A DNA stretch of 7,930 nucleotides from contig CANHCG010000068.1 in assembly GCA_947459055.1 (NCBI GenBank), forward strand, positions 1 to 7,930, written 5' to 3'. A program made the position numbers and the translations under genes. The notes below the pieces were generated by a model. The model saw only the letters and a list, made by a program, of their open reading frames with translations, was not told where the DNA came from and searched no databases. The DNA comes from Cytophagaceae bacterium. Its GTDB lineage: Bacteria; Bacteroidota; Bacteroidia; Cytophagales; Spirosomataceae. Of the stretch, positions 5,852-7,930 are shown one piece after another. The stretch's first letter is position 1. Every line of letters begins with the position of its first letter.

Positions 5852-6806
5852 TTTTTTTTAACCCTTCTTCAAGAAATCCTTTGCCATAAGCTAATAATTG
5901 AATGTTTGCTGCGATGAGTCCTAGACAGGCTACCTGAATATTTTTTGTACTAAGTAGTCCATCGATTAGTAATAAGGCCCAATAAAAAGCCAAAATACCC
6001 GAAAAATAAATGCCTAAGTTGACATCAATGATGTTCAAAAAAATTGTATTCCAGAAAAATAGGAAATAAGCTAATGGTAAAAAATGGACCCATTTTAATT
6101 CTTTTGGATAAAATCGGCTGATGTTAATACGCGCCCGACCGAAAAAATGCAATTGTTTATAAAATTGGCTAAAACTCGTCCTTCGTTTATGGTATATAAA
6201 AGCCTTGGGTAGAAGGCCCGAGGTAAAACCTTGTGAAATACATCGAATACTGAATTCGATATCTTCACCCATGCGAGTGATTTTGAAACCTTTAGTAGCT
6301 TCCCAAACTTTTCGTGAAATTCCCATATTAAAACTCCTGGGGTGAAATTGTCCTCCCATATTTTTGGCTTTTCCACGTATGCCACCCGTGGTGAATACGC
6401 TTGTCATGCTAAAACTAATGGCTTTTTGGATTGGACTAAAACTTGGATGTTCCTTGTCAGGCCCACCGAATAAATCGAGCTTGCCTTCTATTATACCTCG
6501 GTTTACCTCTGATAAATAATCCGGCTCAACTAAAGCATCCGAATCAAGAATGATAAAAAAGTTGCCATTCGCGCGTTCAAATGCATAATTTCTAGCAAAA
6601 CCTTGACCTCCATTTTCTTTGACGTAATAAGATAAGTTTAATTTGGATTGATAACTTTTTACGATATCTTTTGAACTGATTTCGGAGCCATCTTCGATAA
6701 TAATCACTTCAAAATCCTTGAAATCTTGTTGTTGGAGGCAACTTAATAATTCATCCAATTCCTGAGGACGGTTGTAAACTGGAATGATGACGGAAAAGTG
6801 TACCAT
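5829..6806 (-). CDS. Family 2 glycosyltransferase with C-terminal membrane segments
   Basis: Inverting GT-A fold transferase predicted to move a sugar from a nucleotide donor to a membrane-associated acceptor, with its catalytic domain in the cytoplasm. In 325 residues: FSVIIPVYNRP (4-14, first strand), IIEDGS (36-41), GGQGFARNYA (66-75), the metal-binding DSDA (88-91, a DxD motif), RGKAKNMGG (144-152), the catalytic-base region MGEDIEFSIR (179-188) and YHKRRTSF (205-212). The C-terminus holds two or three hydrophobic segments (about 241-260, 264-284 and 290-308) that would anchor it in the inner membrane. It starts 13 nt after the hemL stop, so the two are probably co-transcribed. The acceptor is unknown; LPS, O-antigen, exopolysaccharide or a glycolipid are all possible, and nearby hldD and lpxB make an envelope role reasonable but unproven. 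Confidence 0.9.
   Translation of the reverse strand: MVHFSVIIPVYNRPQELDELLSCLQQQDFKDFEVIIIEDGSEISSKDIVKSYQSKLNLSYYVKENGGQGFARNYAFERANGNFFIILDSDALVEPDYLSEVNRGIIEGKLDLFGGPDKEHPSFSPIQKAISFSMTSVFTTGGIRGKAKNMGGQFHPRSFNMGISRKVWEATKGFKITRMGEDIEFSIRCISQGFTSGLLPKAFIYHKRRTSFSQFYKQLHFFGRARINISRFYPKELKWVHFLPLAYFLFFWNTIFLNIIDVNLGIYFSGILAFYWALLLIDGLLSTKNIQVACLGLIAANIQLLAYGKGFLEEGLKKITSKDPS
5833..5867. other. Inverted repeat across the hldD / glycosyltransferase 3' overlap
   Basis: GAAGGGT (5833-5839) and ACCCTTC (5861-5867) are perfect reverse complements around a 21-nt loop that contains an eight-T run (5852-5859) just after the hldD stop. It sits where both convergent transcripts must end, so it could help termination. 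The loop is long and no U-tract follows the stem on the plus strand, so the terminator reading is weak. Confidence 0.25.
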
Positions 6807-6819
6807 CGTTCGCTAGGAT

Positions 6820-7930
6820 TTAGGCCGAAATGGCACGAAGGGTTTGATCACTCGCTTCAATAATTTTGGTTAATTCTGTTTCGCCAATGGCATCCGAAAG
6901 AAACCAAGATTCAAATTGAGAAGGAGGGAGGTAAATTCCTAATTCTAACATTCCTTTAAAGTACTTTCCAAAAAGTGCTGTGTCGGATGTTTTTGCATCT
7001 GCAAAATTTTGAACCTCGACATCCGTAAAAAATAGGGTAAACATCGAACCGATTTGGTTCACAGACCCCTTTATTCCATACTTCTTAATTTGAGATCGAA
7101 TCGCCAAGGCTAATTCTTTTCCTTTATTTTCTAAACGTGTATATACGTCTAAATCGTTACTGATTAAATCTAACATAGCTAAACCCGCCGTTGTCGCTAA
7201 AGGATTTCCAGAAAGAGTACCTGCTTGATATACAGGTCCGGATGGAGCAATCATGTTCATAATTTCTGCTTTCCCACCATAAGCGCCTACAGGTAATCCT
7301 CCTCCTATAATTTTCCCAAAGGTTGTTAAATCGGGTTTAATACCGCAAACTCCTTGGTAACCACTAGGTGATAATCGAAAACCAGTCATAACTTCGTCGA
7401 AAATTAATAAGGCGCCATTTGCTTGGCATAGTTGTTGTATGCCGGCTAAATAACCCTCTTTGGGAATTACCAATCCCATATTTCCTACTACAGGCTCCAA
7501 GATAACAGCTGCTACATCCCCTTGATTGGCTTCAAATAGGGATTCTAAGGCGGTTAAATCATTATAAACGGCGGTTAGCGTATCCTTTGCCGTCGATATG
7601 GTGACGCCTGGACTATCTGGAGTTCCTAATGTGGCTACGCCAGATCCTGCGGCGATGAGAAAAGAATCCCCGTGGCCGTGGTAACAACCTTCAAATTTGA
7701 TGATTTTATCTCGTTTTGTATAGGCCCGAGCTAATCGAATGGCAGCCATCGTAGCCTCTGTCCCTGAATTAACCAAACGAACCTTTTCCATGGATGGAAC
7801 CATGGAAACGATTTTTTCTGCAATAATTACTTCATTGTAACTTGGCGCGCCAAATGAAAATCCATTTGCTAATGCTTTTCTAACGGCATCCTCAATTACA
7901 GGATGAGCTTGGCCAAATAACATGGGTCCC
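6820..7930 (-). CDS. hemL: Glutamate-1-semialdehyde 2,1-aminomutase (5' end missing)
   Basis: PLP-dependent class III aminotransferase-fold enzyme that converts glutamate-1-semialdehyde to 5-aminolevulinate, the second step of the C5 tetrapyrrole pathway after HemA; cytoplasmic. The frame stays open to the window edge (two codons precede the Met at 7923), and that Met falls inside the normal GPMLxGHAHP-like region, so it is internal. About 60 of the usual 425-430 residues are missing. Counting from that Met: HPVI (7-10), FGAPSYNE (24-31), NSGTEA (52-57, PLP phosphate binding), YHGH (81-84), LEPVVGNMG (142-150), DEVMTGFR (176-183, with the Asp that contacts the PLP ring nitrogen), TFGKIIGGGLPVGAYGG (201-217, PLP lysine at 204) and AGTLSGNPLA (234-243). 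This motif set separates HemL from other class III aminotransferases. The glycosyltransferase follows after 13 nt. The promoter lies outside the window. Confidence 0.96.
   Translation of the reverse strand, partial: GPMLFGQAHPVIEDAVRKALANGFSFGAPSYNEVIIAEKIVSMVPSMEKVRLVNSGTEATMAAIRLARAYTKRDKIIKFEGCYHGHGDSFLIAAGSGVATLGTPDSPGVTISTAKDTLTAVYNDLTALESLFEANQGDVAAVILEPVVGNMGLVIPKEGYLAGIQQLCQANGALLIFDEVMTGFRLSPSGYQGVCGIKPDLTTFGKIIGGGLPVGAYGGKAEIMNMIAPSGPVYQAGTLSGNPLATTAGLAMLDLISNDLDVYTRLENKGKELALAIRSQIKKYGIKGSVNQIGSMFTLFFTDVEVQNFADAKTSDTALFGKYFKGMLELGIYLPPSQFESWFLSDAIGETELTKIIEASDQTLRAISA
7785..7808. repeat. 9-bp inverted repeat inside hemL
   Basis: TTTCCATGG (7785-7793) and CCATGGAAA (7800-7808) are perfect reverse complements with a 6-nt spacer. 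The hemL mRNA could form a 9-bp hairpin here. It encodes SMVPSME, where a repeated TCC-ATG-G produces two CCATGG hexamers. It is probably a by-product of the codons rather than a regulatory element. Confidence 0.3.

Noticed and set aside
6095..6385. 96-residue open frame on the minus strand
   Set aside because: It lies wholly inside the glycosyltransferase gene in another frame and its translation has no recognisable domain.
7842..7853. 12-bp GC-rich palindrome TTGGCGCGCCAA in AT-rich DNA
   Set aside because: It codes for the conserved FGAP segment of HemL. With no loop and no repeat copies elsewhere in the window, it is probably codon-driven.
1..7930. Defence system, prophage, insertion sequence or CRISPR array
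   Set aside because: All nine genes fall in core metabolic or envelope families. I see no transposase, integrase, terminal repeats or spaced direct repeats.

Overview
The window reads as an ordinary, very compact stretch of chromosome from a Gram-negative member of the Bacteroidota, probably Cytophagales. Four things point there: AT-rich DNA; start codons without clear Shine-Dalgarno sequences; exact copies of the Bacteroidota -7 promoter element TAnnTTTG where promoters are expected; and protein flavours typical of the phylum (AccA, the PTPS-type QueD, HldD). The taxon is inferred from memory of these families, not from a search. There are nine protein genes, of which the first and last run off the window. 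I see no rRNA, tRNA, mobile element or CRISPR array.

Layout. (1) Plus strand, 2-3260: the end of a beta-CASP metallo-beta-lactamase ribonuclease-like gene, a 34-nt gap with a candidate promoter, then accA, a YihX-like HAD phosphatase and a small PlsC-type acyltransferase. The last three are packed with 1-nt spacing and a 7-nt overlap, so they form a coupled, lipid-flavoured operon. (2) Minus strand, 4767 down to 3241: queD (or a PTPS-type homologue) followed after 3 nt by lpxB, the lipid A disaccharide synthase. (3) A 118-bp divergent control region, 4768-4885, between queD and hldD. (4) Plus strand, 4886-5851: hldD, which makes ADP-L-glycero-D-manno-heptose for LPS core. (5) Minus strand, 7930 down to 5829: hemL (5' end missing), followed after 13 nt by a membrane-anchored family 2 glycosyltransferase.

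The functions are mostly housekeeping: first step of fatty-acid synthesis (accA), phospholipid or acyl transfer, LPS assembly (lpxB, hldD, perhaps the glycosyltransferase), a pterin/queuosine step (queD) and tetrapyrrole synthesis (hemL). Both convergent gene pairs overlap at their 3' ends (20 and 23 bp), and each overlap carries a short inverted repeat.

The most interesting non-coding signal is the queD leader. On the minus strand, between a candidate -7 element and the start codon, the RNA can form a textbook H-type pseudoknot: a 9-bp stem with one bulge, and a 7-bp second helix whose 3' strand touches the AUG. This is the architecture of preQ1-type riboswitches, and the gene is one that such switches often control. 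It is a hypothesis from base complementarity only; no covariation or ligand evidence was available.
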